DNA of 64,000 nucleotides, from positions 124,001-188,000 of the forward strand of contig JAJTUP010000054.1 in NCBI GenBank assembly GCA_021399435.1, in the 5' to 3' direction. The notes beneath the pieces were generated by a model. That model did not search any database, had not been told where the DNA came from, and saw nothing but the letters and a program-made list of their open reading frames with translations. Both the position numbers and the translations under genes were made by a program. This DNA comes from Diaporthe sp. PMI_573 (lineage: Eukaryota > Ascomycota > Sordariomycetes > Diaporthales > Diaporthaceae). Every line of letters starts with the position of its first letter. Position 1 is the stretch's first letter. Below are positions 50,235 to 59,435 of the stretch, one piece after another.

Positions 50235-51761
50235 ATGGACAATCGAGAACACCTTCAGAGGCTCATTCAAAACGCTTCCCAACCCCCACTGAAGCAGATA
50301 TTTTTGTCAGTTGGCAAGGATGTCTTAATTGCTGCTTTCAGTATTACTGCTGGTCTGCTGGCAGCTAAAGTCTCCAGTTGGGCCGAGTCTGGTCAAAGAT
50401 TGACTCCCGTTATTGGAACATCGATGTCGTCTATAATATACCCGCATATGGAAAGAATTGTTGATCACCTAGCAAAATCTTTCTTACCAGTTCAGATGGA
50501 CGAACATCACAGATGTGAAGCCCTATTTGCTGAGATTGTTAGGGGGTCAGAAGCCATTCTACCTAAGCTTTCAAGGCACATTCAGGAGGCTGTGGCCAGA
50601 ATTGATAACGAGGTCAGGGATGCGTTTGAATGGAGAACACAAAACGAAAGGTCTTCCATTCTTTCTGTCCAGGAGATATACGATAGGCTTCTCTTCAGGC
50701 AAGCGTTCTGGCTTGGACAACCCCGGCGGTGCATCGATTATTCCAAGACATGCCACAGAGACAGTCTGGATCTACTTTTTAGCACACAGCCACCGCTCGC
50801 TAAGCAGCATCTCAGAGAAATAATCAGCTCGATCATCGCATCATCAATCCGGGGGCTGGTTAGTGGATGCCGTCCGCAATTCTTAGTCTATGGCGCACCT
50901 GGTACCGGAAAGACTACGACTATCGAGGCACTCTCAAAGGCACTCAGCGCCCCACTGATCAAATTAGATTTTGAGAGCCTAGAAGCAGACGACCTTTCAG
51001 GTGTGAGGCGCACATGGTCCGCTCCCTGCCTGCCAGGAGAGACCAAAGGTCTTCAAGTCAAAGGGGCTATCAGAGACCGTGTCCGTGATACTGGTGTCCG
51101 AAACCCAATTGTGTTGATTGACGAGTTTAGCGGGCGAGATCTGTTTCGCAACACCTGGAAAGAAATCGCTTACAAGAAGTTGTTCAACCAAAACCACCAC
51201 CTAGCTAATGAGCAAGGCTTGGAAGACCTTTCTCACGTCATATTCATTCTGCTCACCAATGATAGTCGGCAGGATTTAAGCCCTGCGATACGAAGCCGAT
51301 TCATTGAGTTCGACTGGCCGGATTTAGATAATGAAACACTTACCAAGGTTCTAAGCTCATGCCTGTCGGAGACAATTTCAGAATTACAAAATTCGCTGGA
51401 GCAGAAGCTACAAGAAGGGCAAAACACGAAAGAAAAGCACGAGGCTGCTGTCAGGGCCTTATCAGAAGCTCAAACGACTACAGAGAAGTACTCTAGCTTC
51501 ATCTTGGATTGTAATTCGGACCCAGGAGCAAGAACGATACGAGCTGTTGTTAAACAACTCATCGACTATGTTTTCATCGCGGGACTAGAGGGAATATGGT
51601 CGAATGATAAATGCGATTCACTACCGGATGAACAGGTTAAAGATATGATTCGCAGATTGAGTGCTGCGCCAAAAAGGCAAGATGCCTCAGATATCAATTC
51701 CTCTTTGGGTGAAAGCTATAGCAGCGAGGATGCGGAAGAGGAGGAATCTGAGTATGAATGA
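50235..51761 (+). CDS. Lon-like AAA+ ATPase without protease domain, about 508 aa
   Basis: The first in-frame ATG is at 50235. Residues about 17-42 form a possible membrane helix (LIAAFSITAGLLAAKV). A helical region follows. The AAA+ core has Walker A (YGAPGTGKTTT), Walker B (PIVLIDEF), sensor 1 (FILLTNDS) and an arginine-finger-like AIRSRF. The stretch DDLSGVRRTWSAPCLPGE resembles the Lon signature in which Gly-His-Arg-Arg-Thr-Tyr precedes a Pro-Gly-x-Ile pair. No Lon protease domain with its Ser-Lys dyad follows; instead there is a coiled coil (about 395-440) and an acidic C-terminus. The protein could unfold or remodel a membrane-near substrate. This is inference; the gene appears intact. 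Confidence 0.7.
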   Translation: MDNREHLQRLIQNASQPPLKQIFLSVGKDVLIAAFSITAGLLAAKVSSWAESGQRLTPVIGTSMSSIIYPHMERIVDHLAKSFLPVQMDEHHRCEALFAEIVRGSEAILPKLSRHIQEAVARIDNEVRDAFEWRTQNERSSILSVQEIYDRLLFRQAFWLGQPRRCIDYSKTCHRDSLDLLFSTQPPLAKQHLREIISSIIASSIRGLVSGCRPQFLVYGAPGTGKTTTIEALSKALSAPLIKLDFESLEADDLSGVRRTWSAPCLPGETKGLQVKGAIRDRVRDTGVRNPIVLIDEFSGRDLFRNTWKEIAYKKLFNQNHHLANEQGLEDLSHVIFILLTNDSRQDLSPAIRSRFIEFDWPDLDNETLTKVLSSCLSETISELQNSLEQKLQEGQNTKEKHEAAVRALSEAQTTTEKYSSFILDCNSDPGARTIRAVVKQLIDYVFIAGLEGIWSNDKCDSLPDEQVKDMIRRLSAAPKRQDASDINSSLGESYSSEDAEEEESEYE

Positions 51762-52163
51762 TCAGGTGGGTTCCTTTGCATCTAATACTTTCTATGAATA
51801 CACATTTCTAGGTGATACTGGCCGTCTCCTGGTCCCCTGTTAGGTTTCGCGGAAGATTATACAAGCTATTTGTGCTATGGGTGAGAGTGATTTCCTTTCT
51901 ATAGACTTTTTCTCGGGCATTATGGTTATGTAGATTGGATTACAGCAAGGTATAGCTATGCCCGTCAGAAGACCATGTTGCTTCGGAAGTTTAAATGCAC
52001 AGAAGTGGCTGGGGAGGCTTCCTCATCTGGTCTCGTGGGCGGCACTGGAGCTTGTCGCGAGGACTAGGCAACAGGCGTTGAGAATGCTTGATGATAAGGT
52101 CCCACGAAGGTGTACGGCTATGCAAGGGCTTTTGAGCAGTGACTTTCCAATCTACCTTTGCTG

Positions 52164-52337
52164 CAGTACCTATGGGATTCACACCAGCAAACACTCGAGG
52201 GCCAAGATGACTGGGTTGAATCAGCAGCCTTCTTGCCCGATGGGCAGATGCTGGCATCGGGGTCTTATGACGAGACGATCCGGCTCTGGGACGTGGCCAT
52301 GGGCGCCCAGAAGCAGACGCTTTTGTTTCTAAACTAG
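52164..52337 (+). pseudogene. WD40 repeat fragment
   Basis: Fifty-seven codons contain one full WD40 blade: LEGQDDWVESAAFLPDGQML, then ASGSYDETIRLWDVAMG. In fungi such strongly regular blades come mainly from NACHT-WD40 (HET-E/NLR-type) proteins. Only one repeat remains and a stop follows. No NACHT domain is seen upstream. Confidence 0.75.
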
Positions 52338-52469
52338 GGTATGACTGGTAATCCTCATCCAATCCTGCTTGTTCAGCTGTTATTCATAATTTGGGTAACT
52401 CCCCTTCGATCCAGAGATTTTTTAGCGATACTTAGTTGTGTTCTTCAATACAATAAAATACAGAAGTAC

Positions 52470-52660
52470 AGCATATTTCTAACGAGTACCGGGACCTTCA
52501 ACAGGAGCTCGAGAGTGACTATGAGGATCTGGCGGCGTTCATGGAAGAAGGACTTCTGTACATTGTCTGTCGATGCAATGAAACATGCCAATTTGGGCAG
52601 GGGTCGACTGAAAATGCCCTGTCCTTTGCAGGGATCAGAGCAACGCAAAATCCGGGGTAG
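52470..52660 (+). other. Possible orphan exon
   Basis: After a branch-point-like TTTCTAAC and AG, about 58 codons stay open and acidic (EYRDLQQELESDYEDLAAFM) up to a TAG at about 52659. The codon pattern looks real but no family is recognised. It lies just upstream of the first complete hAT insertion. Confidence 0.25.
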
Positions 52661-52713
52661 GGTCCTCTACTGGGTAATTCGGGGTTTGCATCCCTGTTCG
52701 CTTGCTTTGTGTT

Positions 52714-55168
52714 TAGGGATGGGCACGTGTTTAATACACATGTGTATTAAACTGCTTTTTATTATAATGAAGCAGCTTTTTATTCCGAATAAAAAGCGCG
52801 CTTTTTATTGCAATATAACTACCCGTATATGAAGCTGCCCAAGGGTCATATAATACAAATAACCAAGCCAAATTAGGTCAACTTTTTCCCCGTTCCTTCG
52901 CTCTCTGACCCATCTTGGACCTCAAATGTGTCCACAACTGTCTCTTCTCCGTCGGAGGCGGGTTGGTGAGTGAACTCGCCGATAACAGCGTCAACTTCCA
53001 GACTTGATGCGCAATGGATTTCCATATACGTATCTTCGAGAGTAAGCCAACCGTCTTCTGTCAAATCTTCCCAGCTAACCACCGTAGAATCAACCTCATT
53101 GCGATGATCAAGAGGTTGATTCTGAGACTGTGTTATCCTCTCTAGCACCCGTTCGTTCATGTAGATGAACGCCAACTTGTCAGCGTTGGCTGGTGTGAGC
53201 CTGTTGCGTGCCTTGCTGTGGAGGAAGTTAACCGCCGAGAATGATCTCTCTGAGGGAACTGGATTGGCTATGGTTCCAAAGATTCGGACAGCAAGTGTAG
53301 CCAGCTTGCTGCCCTGGTTATCAAGAAGCATCCAAGCATCTAATGGCGTCCATTCTTTTGAATAGACTAAGCCTCCCGCAGCAAACTGGCCGCCCGATTG
53401 TGCTCGGAAGTGGTTAAATTCTCGAACAACATGAAGGTAGTCAGCAGGATTGACTGCTGACTTAAAGAACCGAAGCACTTTCATCATCAGCTGTTCTTCA
53501 AGCTTAGTCCCGACTGTGTCAGGCCTTAATGCAAATCCTGCATAATGAATATCATATGTCTGTTTATCCATACGGTTTAACCATACGGAATACAGCTCGC
53601 TGAAATCCACGTCTTTATGTTGCTGAGACTCGTCAAGTGCTTTCCATTCTGCTTTAATCTCCAGCCAACGAGGAATCACATGGCCGATGTGAGCCCGATC
53701 GGCTTCTGAGGCATGCTGACGGCTGCTGACAGGCTTAATTATAGCCAAAACAGTCTCTAGGCGTATCCAGAAGTGAGGGTTATTGACAGACTCCAGCACC
53801 TTCGGAAGAAGCTCGAGAGACCCGGAATCGAGCTCTGCCCTCACGTCAGGACGGCGAGCGTATGTTTGGAGAGGCTCTTTACAGCGTAAAACTGACCGTA
53901 AAGCGTTGAACTGACTGCCCCAGCGTGTGATTACGCTAAAGTGAGCGGTTAGTTAGAGCTAAGAGTCAGAAAAATTGAAAGACCCACGCAGATAAAAACG
54001 CCTTATGGCGGCCCCAAGCTGCCTTTTGTGCCTCTCTCAATCGAGCCAACTGCAGTTTCGACTTCTTGAAGAAGGTGACAATTAATGTAGTGCTTTTGAA
54101 TGTCTCCTCAAAGAACGGCAGCTCTAGGATGTCCTTGATGAGTAGCTGTAACCCATGTGAATCGCAGAGGGAAAAGAAGCAATGCTGGAATTCCTTTCTT
54201 GCAGCCAAATGCACATGAGCTTTCCTCATCACGCTATCCATATCTGTGCAAAACGAGTTAATTCGCAAGAAGTTACCCTTGCAAATTATCTCCAGCTCAG
54301 GATACAAAAGATCGATGTAGTGCTCAGCCGTGTGTTGAATCTGTCCTGTATCAAACGTCTTCCAATAGAAGGCCGGACCATTTGCCACCTGTATCGAGAT
54401 ATTGATAATTCGATGACTTGTGATATTGTCTGAGCCGTCAAAGATCACGTTGATACGTTCTGTCTGGTCGAGGATATCTTGGACTTGGTTGTGGTACTCA
54501 GAATAAGTCGGGGCTAGCAGCCGCTGCACTCGGCGACGAGACGGTGGTTGCCAGGCAGTATTCAGCTTGGTCAACAGAATCCGCATTCGTTTGGACTCGA
54601 AGAGGTTAAATGGACAGCCATCAGCAAAAATTGCTCTAGCAGCAAGCTCATCAAGCATCTGCTTAAAGGTCTTGTCCACTACAGGAAAGTGCTGAGTCAG
54701 TTGAGACTGCTGAGACTGTTGCTGCCCTCTGTAATTGAGGCAATGGCGAAGTAAGTGCTTCTTCTGACGAGTAGTGCCCTTGGTTATCTCGTGGCCGCAG
54801 TGCTTGCACTTGACTCGTGAGTTCTTGAACCCCGAGCTAGCGTCCGAGGCAATCGTGATAAATTCTCGGTGGACCTGGTGGTCGGCTGGCCTTCCAGAGG
54901 TTCTAGGCATTGTAGAAGAAGCACGAAGGGTCTGAAGGTAGTGGGGAGTCGGATTGGGAAGTTTCAGGGGGATACCACGACAGGCTGTTGAAGGCGGTGG
55001 AGAAAGGAGGTCGGAACAGGGATTATATTGATCCGACACACTAAGCCTGTTTTGGAAGGCGCTAAACCTAATAGAGAAGGGAAATAATGCATATAAAACG
55101 CGCCTGCTTTAAATATTTAATGCAAAAAGCGCATTTTATTTAATGATGCAGCATTAAATCCATCCCTA
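52714..55168 (-). mobile_element. Complete Ac-like hAT element
   Basis: The 2455-bp element starts TAGGGATGG and ends with its complement CCATCCCTA. Identical octamers TTTGTGTT flank it (52706-52713 and 55169-55176), the 8-bp target duplication expected of hAT. The TAGGGATG terminus is like that of maize Ac. Subterminal sequences are AT-rich with repeated GCTTTTTATT/GCATTTTATT words. The transposase gene is uninterrupted apart from one intron. Confidence 0.95.
52873..54910 (-). CDS. Ac-like hAT transposase with BED finger, about 661 aa, two exons
   Basis: Exon 1 runs 54910-53988 and exon 2 runs 53935-52873. The 52-nt intron (GTGGGT ... CTTTAG) joins KAFLSA to VITRWGSQFNALRS in frame. From the ATG at 54910 residues about 5-60 form a BED finger (VKCKHCGHEITKG ... 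KKHLLRHC). The first catalytic Asp is likely in NVIFDGSDNITSHRI and the second in CTDMDSVMRKAH. The C-terminal dimerisation block carries VPSERSFSAVNFLHSK with the catalytic Glu. A reading upstream to 55039 is open but starts with GTG. Domain order and length are normal for the family, so it may be active. Confidence 0.9.
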
Positions 55169-55356
55169 TTTGTGTTGGTCTCGTCCGCGCCCCCGTTCGA
55201 CAACGCTGGCCAGAAAGGGGTTCCAGGGCTGCCGCTGAATCAGACGGTGGGAATGAACTGCCGTAAAATTTCCGGCGAGTTGAGCACTTCCATCGCAATA
55301 AGGTTTTAAAGGCAGTCTTCTTGGATCTGTTCCTCGGTGTGTAACACAAACTCCTG
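55169..55356. other. 188-bp spacer between two complete hAT elements
   Basis: This host sequence starts with the right target duplication of one element (TTTGTGTT) and ends with the left duplication of the next (AACTCCTG). It has no recognisable coding content. Confidence 0.6.
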
Positions 55357-58201
55357 CAGGGTGGACCATCAATCAACGGCTTCAACGACGTTGATCAATA
55401 TATTGAAATCAATCAACGTCAACGTCAATCAACGGAACCACCGCTTATCTAATCAATCAATCCACGAGAAGCCGTCAATATATTGAAACCGTTGATTGGC
55501 GTTGACGCTAGACAGGGGTTTCTCCCCGCGACCAAAATTGGGTGATAAGCTGTTAGCTCTTGATACTCCTAAGCGTGGAAGACTATATAGAATGCTATAT
55601 TTCTTAACATGTAGTAACAATAACAATACAATCGTCACCCAGCGACGCGTCAAGTAAACGCGCCGTCGAAAGATTCCTGTGTAAAGGAAAGACAATTAAT
55701 ACCATTACCAGCTACTACGTCGAAAATGGCCCATGACGTACCGACTACATTAACACCTGGGAACCTGACTGCCGAAGAAGAGAGCCACGTCTTCAAGATC
55801 TTCAAGGGTTTCTTGTTCTCGGAGAGAAGCAACGAGACGCGGTCTTGGGTGTGGGACTACGGGCTGGACATACAGTCGACTACCGAGCGAAAATGGGTCT
55901 GTGTGCCATGTATCCGCAAGAAAGAGTCTCGGCCGGCTTCCTATGAGTACAAGGGCACCCAAAACGCAGAAAACCACCTGTGGAAGGCCCACGGTAACTG
56001 GGATCCAACGGGGAAACGGATAGCGCCGTCAACCAAGAAGGGAGGGAAGCGAGTATTTGCCTCTGCATCGGACTTCTGGCAACTCAACCAGCATGATCCA
56101 AAAGAACAAGCCATCGCCAACAGTATGATCAAACACTTCGATCGCGGGCACTTTCAGAGGCTCCTTGTCAACTGGATTGTCGATTCCAACCTCTCCTTCC
56201 GTCAGGCGGAAAATCCTCGATTGCGTTCTATTTTCGAATACCTAAACCCATCAGTTGCAGTCAGAGACGCCCATATCTCGAGGCAGACGATACGGCGAAT
56301 AGCTGTACGACAGTTCGAGGCACACAAGGACGGAGTGAAAGAGGCCTTGCGGGCAGCACCTGGCCAGGTTCATATCGCTTTCGACGGCGCAAGGACGAGG
56401 AATCGCCATACTCTATACGGGATAACGGCGGTATATCGAGATAGCAGCAATCAACCCCAGAAGGTCGTGCTTGGTTTGCCAGAGTTGATCAATCGCCATA
56501 CCGGCGAACACATTGCTACTGAGATGCTCGACGTCATTCGCTCTTTCGATCTAGAAGATAAGGTCGGATATTTTACACTTGACAACGCGGGTAATAACGA
56601 TACTGCCATGGCAATTATCGGCGGTCAACTCGGCTTCAACCATCTCCATCGCCGCGCCCGCTGCGTTGGGCATATCATTAACCTGGTGGTAAAAGCTCTG
56701 CTGTTTGGAAAGGACGTTGAGGCATTTGACGAATCTATCGAGAAAGGAGAGCTATTGGCGCGCGCGGCGCACGACGAATGGATGAAGAAAGGCCCCGTTG
56801 GAAAGGTTCACAACTGGGTTGTATGGGTGCATCGATCAGATGTATTGACCAACTTGCTCAAGCAGTTGCAACAAGACTCTATCGGTGCATCTACTGATCC
56901 TGAGGTTCAGAAGCTCCGTCCGCTCGAAGTCATCCTCGACAACGACACCCGTTGGTTATCACAATACTACATGATCAAACGGGCGCTCAAGTTGCAGCCT
57001 TTTTACGAAGAGTTCATGCTAAAGGCAAAGAAGGTATTCCAGGAAGCCCGTAAAGGCCAGACTCGGATCAAAATACCTGCTTGCCTCGAAGCCAAGAGCA
57101 TGATTAACGACAACGACTGGGAGGTCCTCCGAGCCTTTGACGGTATCCTCGACGACTTTCACGTTGTGATCAAGGTCCTTCAAGGCGATGGTCAAGTCCG
57201 CAAACGCCGGTTTGGTACCAACGAGGCGTTTGGCCGTATGACGGATGTGCTCGAGGCATTCGAATTCTTACTGGGCAAGCTAGAAATGGCGAAAGCACTT
57301 ATCAAGGACTACCCAGAGCCTGAGCACTTCGCTGTCAATGTGAATTTAGGCTGGGCAAAGCTTGATAAGTATTACAGGTACCTCAAAGAGTCGCCTGTTT
57401 ACTACGCCGCCACTGCCTTAAACCCAGCACTGCGATGGGGATACTTCGAAGACGTTTGGAAGGAGGAGCATCCAGACTGGATTGACGAAGCAAGGGAGCT
57501 TGTTCAGAGCCTCTGGGTCTCTGAATACCGCGAGTTACAGCTAAAAGTAACCACAGACGAGGTCCCTGTGGCCAAGAAGCGCAAGACGAAGTTATCATCC
57601 TTCGACATCTATCGTGAGGCTAATCGGCGAACTCACTCACCCAGACCATCGCCATTAGCACCTAACCAGCCCACGATGGATGAGTACGCCCGTTGGCAGT
57701 TAGATGTGAGCGCTACCGACTCAGATATCGAAGATCCGCTTCAGTACTGGATCAGTAAGGCGACAGATTACCCTCGTTTATCACGGATGGCCCTGGACGT
57801 CATGACAGTGCCGGCCATGAGCGCAGAATGCGAGAGGCTTTTTTCCGCCGTTGGGTTGATGGCGACGTCCTTGCGCAGCCGGCTCGACGCGAGTACGATA
57901 GGGCTTATCCAGGTCTTACGATCGTGGCTACGCGCCGGCCTTATGGAGAGTTTAGACGAGGTGTTGACAGACGACGGCTGGCTGGAGACGCTGCTCAAAG
58001 TAGAAGAAGCTCAAGGGGTTGACAGTGGGGCGGATGATTAGGTAATTCAACTGCAGGGGGGTTTCAACGGCTTCAATCAACGTCAATTCAATCAATATTT
58101 ACCTGCCGTTGACTCAATCAACTGATGAAGTGCTTACGTAAAGCGTCAACTCCATCAACGTTGTGGTGATGTTGACGTTGATTGATTGATGGTCCACTCT
58201 G
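55357..58201 (+). mobile_element. Complete hAT element (CAGGGTGGACC family)
   Basis: The left end CAGGGTGGACCATCAATCAA and the reverse complement of the right end CAGAGTGGACCATCAATCAA differ at one of 20 positions. Identical octamers AACTCCTG (55349-55356 and 58202-58209) flank the 2845-bp element. Both subterminal zones are crowded with CAACGTCAA and TCAATCAACG words. The transposase is intact in a single exon. Confidence 0.95.
55726..58041 (+). CDS. hAT transposase, 771 aa
   Basis: Single exon from the ATG at 55726. Residues about 20-90 contain the N-terminal helix and zinc finger (VCVPCIRKKESRPASYEY ... AENHLWKAH). The first catalytic Asp lies in HIAFDGARTRNRHTLYGIT, the second in GYFTLDNAGNNDTAMAI. 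CVGHIINLVVKALLFG and DNDTRWLSQYYMIKRAL follow. The C-terminal block MSAECERLFSAVGLM has the catalytic Glu and dimerisation surface. All expected hallmarks are there and no stop interrupts the frame. It is the best reference for the broken relatives at 1891, 2208, 36544 and 46890. Confidence 0.95.
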   Translation: MAHDVPTTLTPGNLTAEEESHVFKIFKGFLFSERSNETRSWVWDYGLDIQSTTERKWVCVPCIRKKESRPASYEYKGTQNAENHLWKAHGNWDPTGKRIAPSTKKGGKRVFASASDFWQLNQHDPKEQAIANSMIKHFDRGHFQRLLVNWIVDSNLSFRQAENPRLRSIFEYLNPSVAVRDAHISRQTIRRIAVRQFEAHKDGVKEALRAAPGQVHIAFDGARTRNRHTLYGITAVYRDSSNQPQKVVLGLPELINRHTGEHIATEMLDVIRSFDLEDKVGYFTLDNAGNNDTAMAIIGGQLGFNHLHRRARCVGHIINLVVKALLFGKDVEAFDESIEKGELLARAAHDEWMKKGPVGKVHNWVVWVHRSDVLTNLLKQLQQDSIGASTDPEVQKLRPLEVILDNDTRWLSQYYMIKRALKLQPFYEEFMLKAKKVFQEARKGQTRIKIPACLEAKSMINDNDWEVLRAFDGILDDFHVVIKVLQGDGQVRKRRFGTNEAFGRMTDVLEAFEFLLGKLEMAKALIKDYPEPEHFAVNVNLGWAKLDKYYRYLKESPVYYAATALNPALRWGYFEDVWKEEHPDWIDEARELVQSLWVSEYRELQLKVTTDEVPVAKKRKTKLSSFDIYREANRRTHSPRPSPLAPNQPTMDEYARWQLDVSATDSDIEDPLQYWISKATDYPRLSRMALDVMTVPAMSAECERLFSAVGLMATSLRSRLDASTIGLIQVLRSWLRAGLMESLDEVLTDDGWLETLLKVEEAQGVDSGADD

Positions 58202-59435
58202 AACTCCTGCACTTTCATCAACTAGTTCCAGTACAGCTTGCTACTATGAGCACCACACTATATGGCGCATTGTTCTGTGACCAATCACACATAGTGACCG
58301 TGGTCACTTGCAGTATGACCCGGGAAACCCACACCCAGTCAGAAATCACAATCGCAGCAGATGCGTCAAGGTACATATGGATTTCCTGCCACGCTAATAA
58401 CACTGCCTGATACTTTCCTAGTCACACGCACAGATTTATCTGCTCCCATTCAAGCCATGGTGACGCAAGTCCTGTAGGGTAGACGGGATCTCCTGCGTTT
58501 GGTGTATCTCTGATGGCTGAGTGCACGCCGTCTAGATGTTTTCCCATCTGTTTTTCTGGCTGGGAGTTTAGATTGAAACGTGTCTGTGGGAGTCTCAGGC
58601 AGCGCTGGCACATGCAGGTGAACACTTGGCCAACGAGAGTTTCGTCAACAATACTCATTAAATATCATTGATTGCTACCACCTAATCTATCCCCATCAAA
58701 CCATCATATTGGTTCCATGAGGTTTACGTGCCTCATCCTGTCGAAATGGTTCTATTGCGACGTCACTTTGACCTTGTATTTCGAGCCTTCCCTCCAGATT
58801 CGCTCTAACTGGGCCACTGACATAGCTACGCCACACACTTTCTCTCTAAGCGCCGACCAAATCTCAAAAAGTATTCGGGACGCCAAACGGGGGCGAGATT
58901 CCAGGTTGTGTGTAATCGCTTGCTGGAGACTTTGGTATGGCAATGGATAATGTGCCCGCAAAAATGGCCAGGCGGCATCCATATCAGCCCAGGTCTTCCA
59001 CATCTTGCCCAACTTTTATCTATGTGGAGGACCGAAGGGAGGACGAGCATGAAGCTGTGTGATTCGGAGGGGTTCGCAACGACCATGAGGAAGCCTAAGA
59101 CGACAAGGACGTAGACTCGACGGCGACAATCCGATTGCCTCAAGCTCCGCGAGCTATTTGCGTAAAGAAAGAGACCTTCTTTGCCACTGCCCAATGTTAA
59201 GAACAACAATGAAGACTCACAGACCTGGATGTGCTGTTGAGAAATAGACATGCAAGCTCGGACATGATGGCCTGTTAAACGACCGCATCTTGGTCTGAAA
59301 GGTTTGTACACTCATCTGACAGCCAATGCCCAGGACCTTGAGGTGTTCACCTTACTTACATACGGAATCGACCGCACTTACGCAATGCACGGCGCAAACA
59401 CCCCCCCCCTTCACACCACCCTTCTTTTTTTGCCA
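58202..59435. other. Intergenic, no supported gene
   Basis: A small minus frame (58422-58658) with CMCQRCLRLPQTRFNL has paired Cys but no family match, so I do not call it a gene. No repeats or element ends were seen after the target duplication at 58202. Confidence 0.35.
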
